A DNA stretch of 64,000 nucleotides from Stictocephala bisonia (Eukaryota; Arthropoda; Insecta; Hemiptera; Membracidae). Below, one piece after another: positions 25,704 to 36,053 of the stretch. Made by a program: the position numbers and the translations under genes. Below the pieces are notes generated by a model. It was not told the origin of the DNA. It saw only the letters and a program-made list of their open reading frames with translations, and did not search any database. Position 1 is the stretch's first letter; each line of letters begins with the position of its first letter. The DNA lies in NCBI GenBank assembly GCA_035578905.1, contig JAQJVL010000251.1, positions 1,030,115-1,094,114 on the forward strand. The letters run 5' to 3'.

Positions 25704-27965
25704 CACATTCACTGCGGAGCTGTAATACAGAAAACATGCACTACGAGCTAAACATTATTATTGTATATAAAACTTACCAATGCTGTGAAAATGCATAATT
25801 TCATGGTAGTTGGCCATTGGAACTCAAAAAAAGTGCCGCTGAGTGACGTCACATTCCGTCAGTCTAATTCGGCTGGTCAGGGTGGCGCGCTCGTCATATA
25901 TCACATCATATTGTAAAACATAACTTTTGACGAAGATACTGCTATAGTTTTTATTTTATAATTGTTTTTATGACTATTTAATAGAAAAATATTTACTTAT
26001 TTACAAATATAGTCCACTTTTGTTACATTTTATTTGTGGAATTGATCAAAACATTGAACTGCACAAAGTCCAGGTTTTCCCGGGCAAGCAGCACATATAA
26101 AAACACTTTGCTTGTATTTCCTTCCTGCTTTGTAACACACTCTGCAAGTTTTGCGTTTAGTGAAACCTTTAGGGCATGTTTCATCATTTTTTACTAGTTT
26201 GTGTTCCAAGGGGCGTCTGTTTGCTGGACTTACAATTTCCCCGGCAGCCTTGGCAGGTAACAATTCTTCAATTAGCATCAATCGAAAGTCATACAAGCAC
26301 AATTTTTTCTCACCAATTTCTACTCGATGCATGTTGAACAGAAAATGTGCAATGATAAGAATCATATGCAGAATGTGGACGAAAATCTTCTTGTACCACC
26401 GTAGAGATTTTTTTTCAAACGGGTAGTAAGACATTAATTGATCGTGACGATCGGTCCCCTTCATGTGTGCATTATATTGCACTATAGGCAAAGGCTTTGT
26501 AGTTTCAACACCAAATCTGTTGGCACTGGTGACCATTTCATTCTCAAATTGTGTAGAAATATATACCACTTCCCGCTTGTCTTTCCACTTGCCAATTAGA
26601 ACGCCTTCTGCATACTTGGCTATAGTTTGGCCTTTCTGGAGTTTTTCTTCCACAACTTCTTTGGGATTATATTTCCTTGATTTCCTCAAGGTACCAGTAC
26701 AATACGTGTTGTTAGCTAATAATTTTGATGCCAAGGAAAAACTGTTATAGAAGTTGTCCATGAATAATGCATGGCCATTGCCTAGAAAACGCCTCATAAG
26801 GTGCAATACTACCTTCTCAGTATGCCCAGGCCCAGATGTTATGTCGTTTGAACCAGCATAAATTTTAAAAGCTACAGCTAGTCCTTCAGGTTCGTTGACA
26901 GAATAAAATTTAACACCATATGTGTGGCGCTTATTTTTTATATACTGACGAAATCGTAACCGACCTCGCCATAGCACCATCGACTCGTCAATAGAGAGTT
27001 CTTTTGAAGGGTAGTATACATTGGCCATTTTGTTGTTGAAGTGGTATACTACTTCATCAATTTTTTCAGTGGGAGAAGGCCTAGGTTGTGTGGATGTCGA
27101 TGGTTGAGCTTGTTGGTTATTAGTAGGCCTACATTTACAAAAATACAAACATCTAAGTATTATCTGAAACCTATCTCTTGACATGTACTCTCTAAAGATG
27201 GGGATGTTGAAATGACGACTGGTTTTCCAATAATCTTGGATACGGTTTAGTGGAATACTCCCCATATGTATAATCAGGCCAATGAAAGTGATCAGCTCTG
27301 CGACAGTTACATCCTTCCATTTACAAATACGTGAAGTTGGTACAGTGTCATTTCCACAAAACAAATTCAATGCATAAGAGTTGGTATATTTACAAATGGA
27401 CTCTAGAAATATATCATCTACCAACAACCTAAACCAATCTATAGGCTTTTCACCAGGAATGGGTACAAGTAAATTATTGTCTTTTGTAAAAGGTATTACC
27501 TTCATTCCATTAGTATTCGTAGACCAAGTAGGTGGACTAATATCAGATGAGTCGAAATCAGAAGTATCACTTTCAGTATCATCACTCTCCCCTCCACTAC
27601 TTCCATACTCTATTTCATCACTGTCGTAATCGTCCGCCATGTTTTTAGCACAATCCACAACAAAACAATGTATATTTACACTAATAAAAACATTACACAC
27701 ACAATAGACAGTTATTCTACTAAAATATATATACAATTATAAACAGTAATAATTTACTTAAAAATTTTAAGATACAAAAACTACGCCGAAAATAAACTCA
27801 CAGCACACTGCCAGATGCGGACATAACAAATGAAAAACCTGCACTGAAAGCGTCGCTCACAATAGACAATACAAGATGTCATGGAGACATCACTTGAAAT
27901 CGACTGATCCGGGTGGCGCGCCAGTCAGCTGATCAGCCGAATTCGGCTGACCCGCACTCAATGTG
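25704..27965 (-). mobile_element. piggyBac-family DNA transposon, apparently complete
   Basis: TTAA duplications (25700-25703 and 27966-27969) flank the termini cacattcactgcgg on the left and, inverted, cacattgagtgcggg on the right. Subterminal repeats containing attcggctg and gggtggcgcgc occur on both sides (25866-25893 and 27909-27955). One long ORF on the - strand encodes the transposase. The paralogous site in unit 2 has a single TTAA at 44889-44892 with matching flanks. Length of 2262 bp is typical for piggyBac elements. Confidence 0.95.
26030..27640 (-). CDS. piggyBac-type transposase, 536 aa, uninterrupted
   Basis: Cut-and-paste transposase acting in the nucleus on TTAA-flanked termini. 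The frame is open further upstream, but the start at 27640 (MADDYDSDEIEYG) gives the acidic, serine-rich N-terminus usual for the family (residues 1-40); the upstream extension is hydrophobic and unlike it. Residues about 55-175 form the N-terminal dimerisation/DNA-binding-like part, followed by a low-complexity insert (NQQAQPSTSTQPRPSPTEK, about 175-193) and an RNase-H-like catalytic core. The likely catalytic aspartates are D218 (LSIDESM), D295 (LFMDNFYNS) and D397 (MKGTDRHDQL), spaced as in known active piggyBac transposases. The C-terminus (about 485-536) is a cysteine-rich zinc-binding region (CPKGF, CRVCYKAG, CAACPGKPGLC). No stop or frameshift was seen, so activity is possible but not shown. 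A polyadenylation-like aataaa overlaps the stop codon. Confidence 0.95.
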   Translation of the reverse strand: MADDYDSDEIEYGSSGGESDDTESDTSDFDSSDISPPTWSTNTNGMKVIPFTKDNNLLVPIPGEKPIDWFRLLVDDIFLESICKYTNSYALNLFCGNDTVPTSRICKWKDVTVAELITFIGLIIHMGSIPLNRIQDYWKTSRHFNIPIFREYMSRDRFQIILRCLYFCKCRPTNNQQAQPSTSTQPRPSPTEKIDEVVYHFNNKMANVYYPSKELSIDESMVLWRGRLRFRQYIKNKRHTYGVKFYSVNEPEGLAVAFKIYAGSNDITSGPGHTEKVVLHLMRRFLGNGHALFMDNFYNSFSLASKLLANNTYCTGTLRKSRKYNPKEVVEEKLQKGQTIAKYAEGVLIGKWKDKREVVYISTQFENEMVTSANRFGVETTKPLPIVQYNAHMKGTDRHDQLMSYYPFEKKSLRWYKKIFVHILHMILIIAHFLFNMHRVEIGEKKLCLYDFRLMLIEELLPAKAAGEIVSPANRRPLEHKLVKNDETCPKGFTKRKTCRVCYKAGRKYKQSVFICAACPGKPGLCAVQCFDQFHK

Positions 27966-28963
27966 TTAATGTGTACTAAAAGATTTGTTTACTTTAGTTA
28001 ACAAAAGTTGTTGTTACTATGCTAGATTTTTCAATACAAAAAAAGATAAAAAATTATATACACTTCTTCAAAATCTTATGCTGAAAAAAACCACAGCTAC
28101 ACAATGGTGTAAAAACAGCCACTTTCCCTACATCTGCAACTGAAGCCAACATTTCCATTTTTAATATACCCAATTACCATTCTGAAACTGTAATGACAAT
28201 TCCATTCAATCTGAGGAACTAAACATGTAAAAAGAAATTAGAACATATAATATTATATACCATTACAAAGATTAAGTAAAAAGTAATAATCATTACATAT
28301 TCTTCAAGATTGTTTAAATTCCTTCTCTAAGGTTCTAAGATTATAAACTACCTAAAATGATGTGGTAATCACTTTCATAAAATATTAAACTATTAACTAA
28401 CCAAAATATAACTTCATATTAAGTACACTCTTAGCTACATATTAATTTTTCTAATTTCAACTAGGAGGACTTTAATAACATTGCTGATTCTATTCTATGT
28501 ATAAGTATGCAATAATCTTTTCAATTTGTAACTTCTCTCAAATGAAATGTCTTATATCAGAGAATTAATTTGCAATAATAGTGCCATTAATATTTTACCA
28601 TCACACAAACATAACTCAGATAGATGAGAGTTGAGTCATCCATTTGTTGAAACACCATCTGTTCTCTATGAGTCATCCAAGATGATGCTGTGTAGTATGC
28701 TTATCAGGTAAAGGTGTGTTCCTAACTTTTTATTAACTACAATAGATTCTAATAATTAAACATCATACGTTTTGTATAAAATGATGTTTGAACCACTGTT
28801 AACACTCGCACATTATTATATATATCTGTATTGTATGTCCAATGAGTTCATGGTTAGATAATTCAAATACATTTTTTGGCTTTAAAAATGACATTCATTG
28901 CATCTACTATTTTCCTGTCTTACTGTTGGGATTTCAAGGTTCTGATAAAGTTTTATTTTATAC

Positions 28964-29500
28964 TAGCTGTACCCGCCCGCTTCGCCGGTCATAATATTGA
29001 GTTTTGATTGTATCATTGAAATTTGCAGCAACCTTTCAGTTTACACACTATCCAATTTACAACAGCTGATGTTTTGTGTAGTTTACTACTGTACTCAGTT
29101 ATTTTCAATTTTTAAAGTTTTGCCTACCACAATTTTATTATATTTGTTTTTATTTAACAGCTGTTAATCAAATAAATCAATCAATTAATATAGCTTCACA
29201 AGAAATCAAAACATAAAAATATAAACAGTATAATTTTGACATATTTAAAACCCACAGCTGATATTCTTTTTATATTTGACTTATTATACCTTCATGCATC
29301 CTGCTATTTGATTAACATCGAAACTTTAGAAGTCCAAGGGACGGAGCCCTGAGGGATTAAAGAAACGGGAATAGGACAGAAACCTTCCCTGGGGTATATA
29401 GAACAACCTCCCCAAGTTTCATGGCGATCGGCTGGACGGTTTGGTAGCGCATAAAGGACAGACAGACAAACATACATTGGATTTTATATATATAGATATG
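28964..29500 (+). repeat. interspersed repeat of the tagctgtacccgcc type
   Basis: It begins actagctgtacccgcccgc and ends with a segment reading ccccaagtttcatggcgatc, then acagacagacaaacatacat and a tatata tail. This start and end pair is typical of a widespread non-coding arthropod repeat thought to derive from non-LTR retroelements. No ORF. Absent from the much shorter matching interval in unit 2 (49830-50880). Confidence 0.6.
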
Positions 29501-30327
29501 CCAAGGTATTTTAACAATCTTTCTTATTAATTCATATTGTTATCTTTGGATTAAGTCTACTTTTGAATTTGAATTATTTGCAGTGCTTATTAGCTGCAGG
29601 CCATAAGTCCAGATTAGTTTTAAAATAGATGTAAATATAAATATTAACAACTTGTATTACATTGTAGCTATATGCAACATTTATTCTTAAAAAGTTATTT
29701 AGTGGTAGATTTTATATAAATGTACTCTGTTGTAACCACGTTGTTTGCTTTCACCAATTTCACTGATGTAAATCTGTTTGCGCCCAAAATACATGGATAT
29801 CCATTAAACAGTACTTAGAGCAACAACATTATTCTATCATTATATATTATTATTAATTTATCACAGGTTAATTAGATTTATTTGATTATACCATTAGTCA
29901 CAGGACAATTGCTGATGATACTGGAGTAGGAATAAATTAATTAAATAAATCAGTTGTTAAATCCATTACAACGTCAGATTTATAAAAATCAATATACCTG
30001 TTTGATGTCAATAAAATTAAGATTACTTATTGAAAAACTATTTATTTAATTTTTCTCCCAGACAAAACAGTGAATATAATGATGAAATTACTTTGATACT
30101 GAATTTTGGAGATGGAATTGGGCTCAATAGCACAATAATCGCACTATTATTTCAAACTATATACAATCAAACCTTGAGTGGAATTGACATACTGTCAATG
30201 TATATATATATATATACTAGATTCTCCTCTATGATATAAGAGTCTATCATGAATATTTTCTGTTTCTTAACGAGGTACAGTTTGATATTGTGGGGAGCAT
30301 CACCTCTCAGTAAAAAATCTTAGGGAT

Positions 30328-30410
30328 AGCAGGTGGTCTAAGGCAGCAGGACTATAACCCTAAGGTAGAGATAAAGGAGGTTGAATCCTGGCCTTGACTG
30401 GAAGATTTTA
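30328..30410 (+). repeat. tRNA-like SINE head, degenerate
   Basis: An A-box-like ggtggtctaaggc and a B-box-like ggttgaatcc (30379-30388) are spaced as in a tRNA gene, but the acceptor stem does not close and there is no 3' boundary. It is better read as a SINE head than as a tRNA gene. Confidence 0.4.
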
Positions 30411-30707
30411 TCAGTAATATTTACCATGTGCTGTACTGGTTCGCCACATTACTCAGTCTAAATAAGTTCCCATCACAGATCAATAATCTATATGGAATGG
30501 GTAGAGTAAGCTTAAAAAATAAGTTTATCTTCTCCTTTTACGAAAAAATATTTACTTTACAAAGCAAAAAAAAAAGAAAATGGTCAGAAATATCACTTAT
30601 GTTATTTCTCATTCACAATAAGCATTCTATTTACATATTTTGTATCAGTTTCCCTTCTCGTAGGTGTACACAATTATAGAAAAGTGTACCCTCAAAATCT
30701 ATACAAG

Positions 30708-30845
30708 TATGCTGACCTACATGCTCTCCCATACACGTATGGTGATAATGACCCATCCACTCTCTAATACACGCACAGTGGTATTGACCTGCCCACCCTC
30801 CCATACATGTATGGTGATATTGACTAACCCCTCCCATACATGTTT
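30708..30845 (-). repeat. minisatellite of the 3745-3880 family, opposite orientation
   Basis: Units starting cccatacacgtatggtgata are repeated about every 40 bases (30726, about 30765 and 30808, with a partial at 30835). Their reverse complement is the unit at 3745-3880. Confidence 0.75.
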
Positions 30846-32214
30846 AGTGATTTATATGTAAATTTTTCTTTGATTTATTTTAGCAAACTTCTATTTCAAA
30901 AACATTATACATTTTATATAAAATGATGTTCTATAACCTCTATTTCAAATATATACGTTGCTGGAAAAGTTCAAATATATTAGTTGCTGGGGGGCTCTTT
31001 GAAAAGAGTTAACATAGGAGCTTAGAGGTTATATAAAACTAAAATCCGTCAAAAGAAAAATAATAATAATTAAAACAAGGTTGTTCTCTCACAGGTTTGC
31101 CTTAGATGATTTCATCTATGTTAAAATCATTTTCTGTTTGTAGGAAGAGATTTTATAAATTCTTAAGAATAGAACTAATAATGTGTATCTAGTTAATGTG
31201 ATTTTTATAAATTAGTAATGAATAATTTTACTTATTTTTATTATATTTTGATATGTCTTATATTTATCCTTATAAAAGTGTTAAGCTTTAATTCATAGTA
31301 AGCTTATTTATTAATTCATTATTAAATTTATTAATTAATCTATAATTCATAGAATAAAGATTTTAACTAAATAAAATGATAATCTTTTGGAAGAAATTAA
31401 ATAGACCTAGGAGTGAAAGTGACATGATATATAAATTTTAGTATCTAATATAACTTACCATTTTAGCAAATGAATGTAATACTGTTTTCACATATTGATT
31501 TCTGTAAAAAAGTACACTACATAATCACAAATATTTTCTGTATTTTCGAAACCGTAATTTCTAAACATTAATTTGTAGAAAAGTAAATTTAGGGCAGTAA
31601 TTGCCCTATAACATAAAATTTAATTTGTAAAAATTCTGGTTGAAAACATTATTGTGGCTGTATTCAGAAAGAAAATTTCATTTTTAATCAAATATAAATA
31701 AAAGGAAATGTCTTAAATAACCAAATTATGTTCATCATTAAATTGATGATAATGTTTAAAAAAATTATAGGTTTTAAGTATCTTTGTAACACGTTTAACA
31801 TCAAGATAGTTTAAAATAAGTTTTGTACCAAATATTACTGAAATCTGAGGTAGATCTTGTTAGTTCATCTCACAGAGCAGAACATTACCAATAAATAAAT
31901 GCCAATAAAGATATTACAATACCTGGGGTTGTTTGGTACATGTTACATGGTCATAATACTCACCCCCATCCTTGGGAGGAGTTATAACACTGTGATAGGT
32001 ACAGGAGAGTGTGTTGCTTTTATTTGTCACAAGACTCTAATTATTAGATATTGGGGAATAAAGAATATAATAAATTATTGTGTATGAGCAGATGTAGTCA
32101 TTTTTAATCATAGTCTGACTTTTTCTTGAAAAGTCTTAAACAGCTTGCAACTGCTATAATTTTAATTCCTTTAGTTTAATCAATAACTTTGTTTCTAAAT
32201 TGTGTACTGTTTAG

Positions 32215-32335
32215 GGGTTAGAAGGATGAGAGAACCTTTATGGTTCTAACTTTATTTCTCAAAAATATAATTTTTACTACATTCCATCGACTGTTAGCCG
32301 AAAAACTATTGAATTGCTAAGAATTAACAAATTCC
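32215..32335 (+). repeat. direct repeat, left copy (partner 32853-32973)
   Basis: gggttagaaggatgag to aacaaattcc, about 120 bp. The central block attccatcgactgttagcc is identical in both copies. The two copies enclose the second TATA-containing module. Confidence 0.8.
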
Positions 32336-32369
32336 ATCAAAAACTGATTTACTTTGTAAACCAAGTTTA

Positions 32370-32830
32370 CACAACCCAGTTGATTGTAAATTGATATAGA
32401 GGTTGGTAGTTTCAACGCTAATATTCCATTACTAATTGGAAAGCCTTGAAGTTTGTAGCGTTAGCAATTGCACGAGTGGTCAATCAAAGGATAAGGTGAC
32501 AAAGGATCATCGGAAGGGTTTCATATTTCCAGTGATCGACACTGTTTAAGTTTCAGTTGTATAAAAGATTCAATTCCACTTTTAGATACCAACACATTGT
32601 TACCTTTACTTTGTGTTCTGAGTAATTAGTTATTTCTGGAAAAGTAGCGAAGAGCAAGAAAATACATAGCTAAATGAAACATTTGTCGATGTAAACGATA
32701 ATTAATTTATACCAATTCTATGGACAGACAGTCATTGACCGGCTCACTACAGTACATTCTACATTTGGTATTTATAGGATATGTTCCTTTCATAACTAAA
32801 CCACACTGCTCTAATATTTTGTTTAATATC
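32370..32830 (+). promoter_or_regulatory. TATA-containing repeated module, copy 2
   Basis: It matches copy 1 (19985-20440) over its full length, with TATAAAAG at 32560-32567 and the aggataagg GATA-type site retained. It is enclosed by direct repeats 638 bp apart, suggesting arrival by local duplication or insertion. No downstream gene was recognised. Confidence 0.4.
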
Positions 32831-32852
32831 TTCTGCAAAACTTGCAATTTAT

Positions 32853-32973
32853 GGGTTAGAATGATGAAAGGACCTTTATAGTTCTACCGTAATTTCTTAA
32901 AAAGACAATTTTTTCTACATTCCATCGACTGTTAGCCAAATAACTAATGAATTGCTAAGAATGAACTAATTCC
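32853..32973 (+). repeat. direct repeat, right copy (partner 32215-32335)
   Basis: gggttagaatgatgaa to gaactaattcc. See the left copy. Confidence 0.8.
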
Positions 32974-33308
32974 TTTCAAATATTTATTTATTTTGATTGT
33001 ACCACATTAGAAGAGTATTTAAACTAAACCATTAGGCAATTTATGATGGTCCTTGCTGAAAGGCCTCTGTTGTTGAAAATCAGGTCTGACACTGCACTGA
33101 AGAGGCAGAATACATCACTGCCGTATAACTCAACGCTGAAGGTCACATTTGTTTCATTATTGTTTAAGTCAAACACTGCGTTAACACTTAGAAAGAACAA
33201 TTAGGCTGTAAATGAAAGCAGCAATATCTCCACATAAAGCTGATAGATAATTTTGAACCTTTCATGTGCACCACTGACATGTTTTAGTAGAATGTTAACC
33301 TAAATGTA

Positions 33309-34222
33309 CGAGGAGCATCCAAAAAGTAAGTTTCCCTATTTTAAAAATAGACATAGTTAATTTTTTTAACTAAAATTATATTTTCCCTTTTATACATACC
33401 TTAAAATATTTTTCAACTCAACTCCCGTTTACTGTTTAGATCCAAACATTTTTTGTATCTTGATAAGAGTTTCTTTGTTTCATCTTCATACAAATCTGCT
33501 GCCTGTTTTTCAACCAGTTTCCCTTTCTGTTTTACTGACAAGTCTCCAACCTCAAAGACGATACTTAAGTTGTGGAAACATATGAAAATTGTTGGAAAGT
33601 TGAGAGAATAAGGAGGTTGTAAAATAATCTCATAACGAAACTCCGTTAAAACATCTTGTGTTGTGAGGCCAAGCGTTGGTCATGAACTTTGCGGGACAAA
33701 AGCCTTTGTCACTTTTTCTGGATGGCGTGATGAAATCTCTTTAGTACATCGCAGTTCCGTTCAACATTGATTGTTGTTCCATGGGGAAGATAAAATAAGC
33801 AATACTCCTTTACAGTCCCAAAAATCTGTGGCCATCACTTTTCCTACTGATAATTCATTTTTCCTTCAACAGGAGCTTACTCTTCATTCATTACTCAGAC
33901 CATACTCTGGGTTTGGATTCAGGAGTCGAATGGTGAATCCAAGTTTCATCTTCAGTGACTAGGTACTCTTGAAAACACAGCTCCACCTTCACTTTCAAAC
34001 ATCTGCAAAAATGTTTGACTAGCTGCACAACTGGCGGCAACCCTTAGTGTTGTCGCCATTGTGACTGAGCCGTAACTGAGCGAGCATGTACGTCCCAGTT
34101 GTCAAACCAGTTCTCAGCAGTGCCTCTATAACTACACTACAATACCCTGTTCCTTGCAGCTGCCAGCATTGTATTTAATGTGAGTAATAAAGATGGGAAT
34201 CTTACTTTTTGGATACCCCTCG
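33309..34222 (-). mobile_element. mariner-like element, inactive, with TIRs and TA duplication
   Basis: The termini cgaggagcatccaaaaagta (33309) and, inverted, cgaggggtatccaaaaagta (ending 34222) are flanked by TA. The interior on the - strand preserves mariner blocks: a start near 34060 (ATGGCGACAACAC), VTEDETWIHHSTPESKP near 33960-33910 (around the first catalytic aspartate), PQIFGTVKEYCLFYLPHGTTIN near 33830-33770, and a C-terminal ...KQRNSYQDTKNV near 33480. Stops and a deletion remove the second catalytic block. The homologous site in unit 2 (about 51200) is empty. Confidence 0.85.
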
Positions 34223-35343
34223 TATACTACATTCATGTGCAAGCATACAAATAAGGCAAATATAAGTTCAAGAAATCACAGACGTAAGAGTAAAGTTTTA
34301 AGTTTCATTAATTTTTAATATTAAATTTTCTAAATTCACAAATTGGGGAGAGATTTTATTTATACCTCTCGTTTGAATATTAATTAAGTGTAATTTAAAC
34401 TTAAATAAATGAATATAATATTCATAACCTTCCATTTATTAATAAATACATAAAATATAATTCAAGAATAAAATAAATAAAACAAAAATTTACTGAAATT
34501 GTTTTATGAAAATATGTTTTTAAATAAGATTGGTTGCATTATTTTAGATTTGGTCTTCATGCCATTCGGTACTTTTTAATATAGACTTGAATATTGAATA
34601 TTTGCTCATTTTTTCCTAGCTAAACTTGTCCAAGCCTTTATTTCAACTGTCATAAATTGCGACAGTGTTGTATTTTTAGTACAATAGTATCATGTTTTAA
34701 TGATACTATGAAAACAGACTGAAAGTTAAACTCTTCAATAAAACATTTACTTTCCTCTGCACATACTCTAACCTCACAGAACAAAACAGTAGATAGAAGG
34801 AAGACGGGACAAGGCAGAGACAGAATGTCTGAGTCTGCGACACAAGTATTTACTTAACTCCAGTATATTTGTAGCACAGAGTAAATACTCACAGCTATAC
34901 CCTCAATCCAGAGAGTAAATAGCTGCGAGTCCACGATTTACCTCAATTTTCTTGGTGTATAAATTATTGTTAGATAATACTTGCAATTATTAACTTGAGT
35001 TATAAATTTTGAATCTATTTTCCCAAAGCTTAACAAGGGAGTTTTAAAAGTTTTTTTTTTTAATCACACTTTACTTTCTTCACATATCATATTATCTTTT
35101 TCTATAAATAGGCATTGAAATTAATTCTTTTAAAAATAACTTTTCTATTTAATTTTATTTACTTCCTTCAGCATTTGCTAGATTAATATTATTGGAGAGA
35201 TAGGACATCAGCAAACTTACCTTAGAAGACAAGTTCATGAACACCAGAGTAGTAGTAACATACTCAAAATAAACACATAATCACACGCATTTTCAGTACC
35301 ACTGGCACTTTCTTCAGGTGAGTAGAGAGAGAGAGAAATTGAC

Positions 35344-35697
35344 ATGGCTTCCACTATTGCTGGATAGGTGGTAATGGTAGGGGTGTTTAGTGGTGGGGGT
35401 TGTACATCCATAGAGCAACATTCAGGTATTGAGGCAATTTTTTTTCAGTTAGTATATATATATATGAAATTTGCTGATGGGGAAGGAGTTGAAAGGAAGT
35501 GGTCTATCTTATGTTCAGATTTGGCGGGTCATAATCTGAACATATGTTGGACCACTTCCCTTCAACCCCTTCCACATCAGTAAACTGCAATATATACCAA
35601 CTGAAAAAACCGGCCTCAATACCTGAGTGTTTCTCTATTGACGTATAACCCCAACTACTAAACAACCCATACCACTGCCACCTAGTGGAAGCCATGT
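35344..35697. repeat. inner long hairpin of the foldback element
   Basis: The arms atggcttcc, then ttcaggtattgag, then gaaaggaagtggt (35344-35525) and the inverted series accacttcccttcaa, ctcaatacctgag, ggaagccat (35550-35697) pair around a centre near 35528 (ggcgggtcataatctgaaca). There are several mismatches and indels. Confidence 0.8.
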
Positions 35698-35698
35698 T

Positions 35699-36052
<354 letters not shown>

Positions 36053-36053
36053 T

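Larger units (their letters stand above)
17410..34720 (+). repeat. tandem segmental duplication, unit 1
   Basis: Collinear blocks match unit 2: 17410-17570 with 34725-34830, 17576-17720 with 39480-39670, 19681-19830 with 40255-40410, 20640-22120 with 41040-42800, 22161-23348 with 42829-44022, 23500-23640 with 44240-44370, 25210-25700 with 44370-44890, 28021-28450 with 49390-49830, 32985-33305 with 50880-51200, and 34225-34510 with 51205-51480. Divergence is moderate, with many indels, so the duplication is not recent. Confidence 0.85.

Noticed and set aside
26030..27736. Longer piggyBac start 32 codons upstream of 27640
   Set aside because: The extra segment is hydrophobic and cysteine-rich, unlike family N-termini. 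The acidic MADDYDSDE start is the better choice.
28630..28690. Two gagtcatcca boxes 41 bases apart resembling AP-1 sites
   Set aside because: Short motifs expected by chance. They are not tied to a gene or conserved block.
30379..30388. Possible tRNA gene near 30328-30410
   Set aside because: A- and B-box-like sequences are present, but no acceptor stem or anticodon arm closes. It was kept as a degenerate SINE head.
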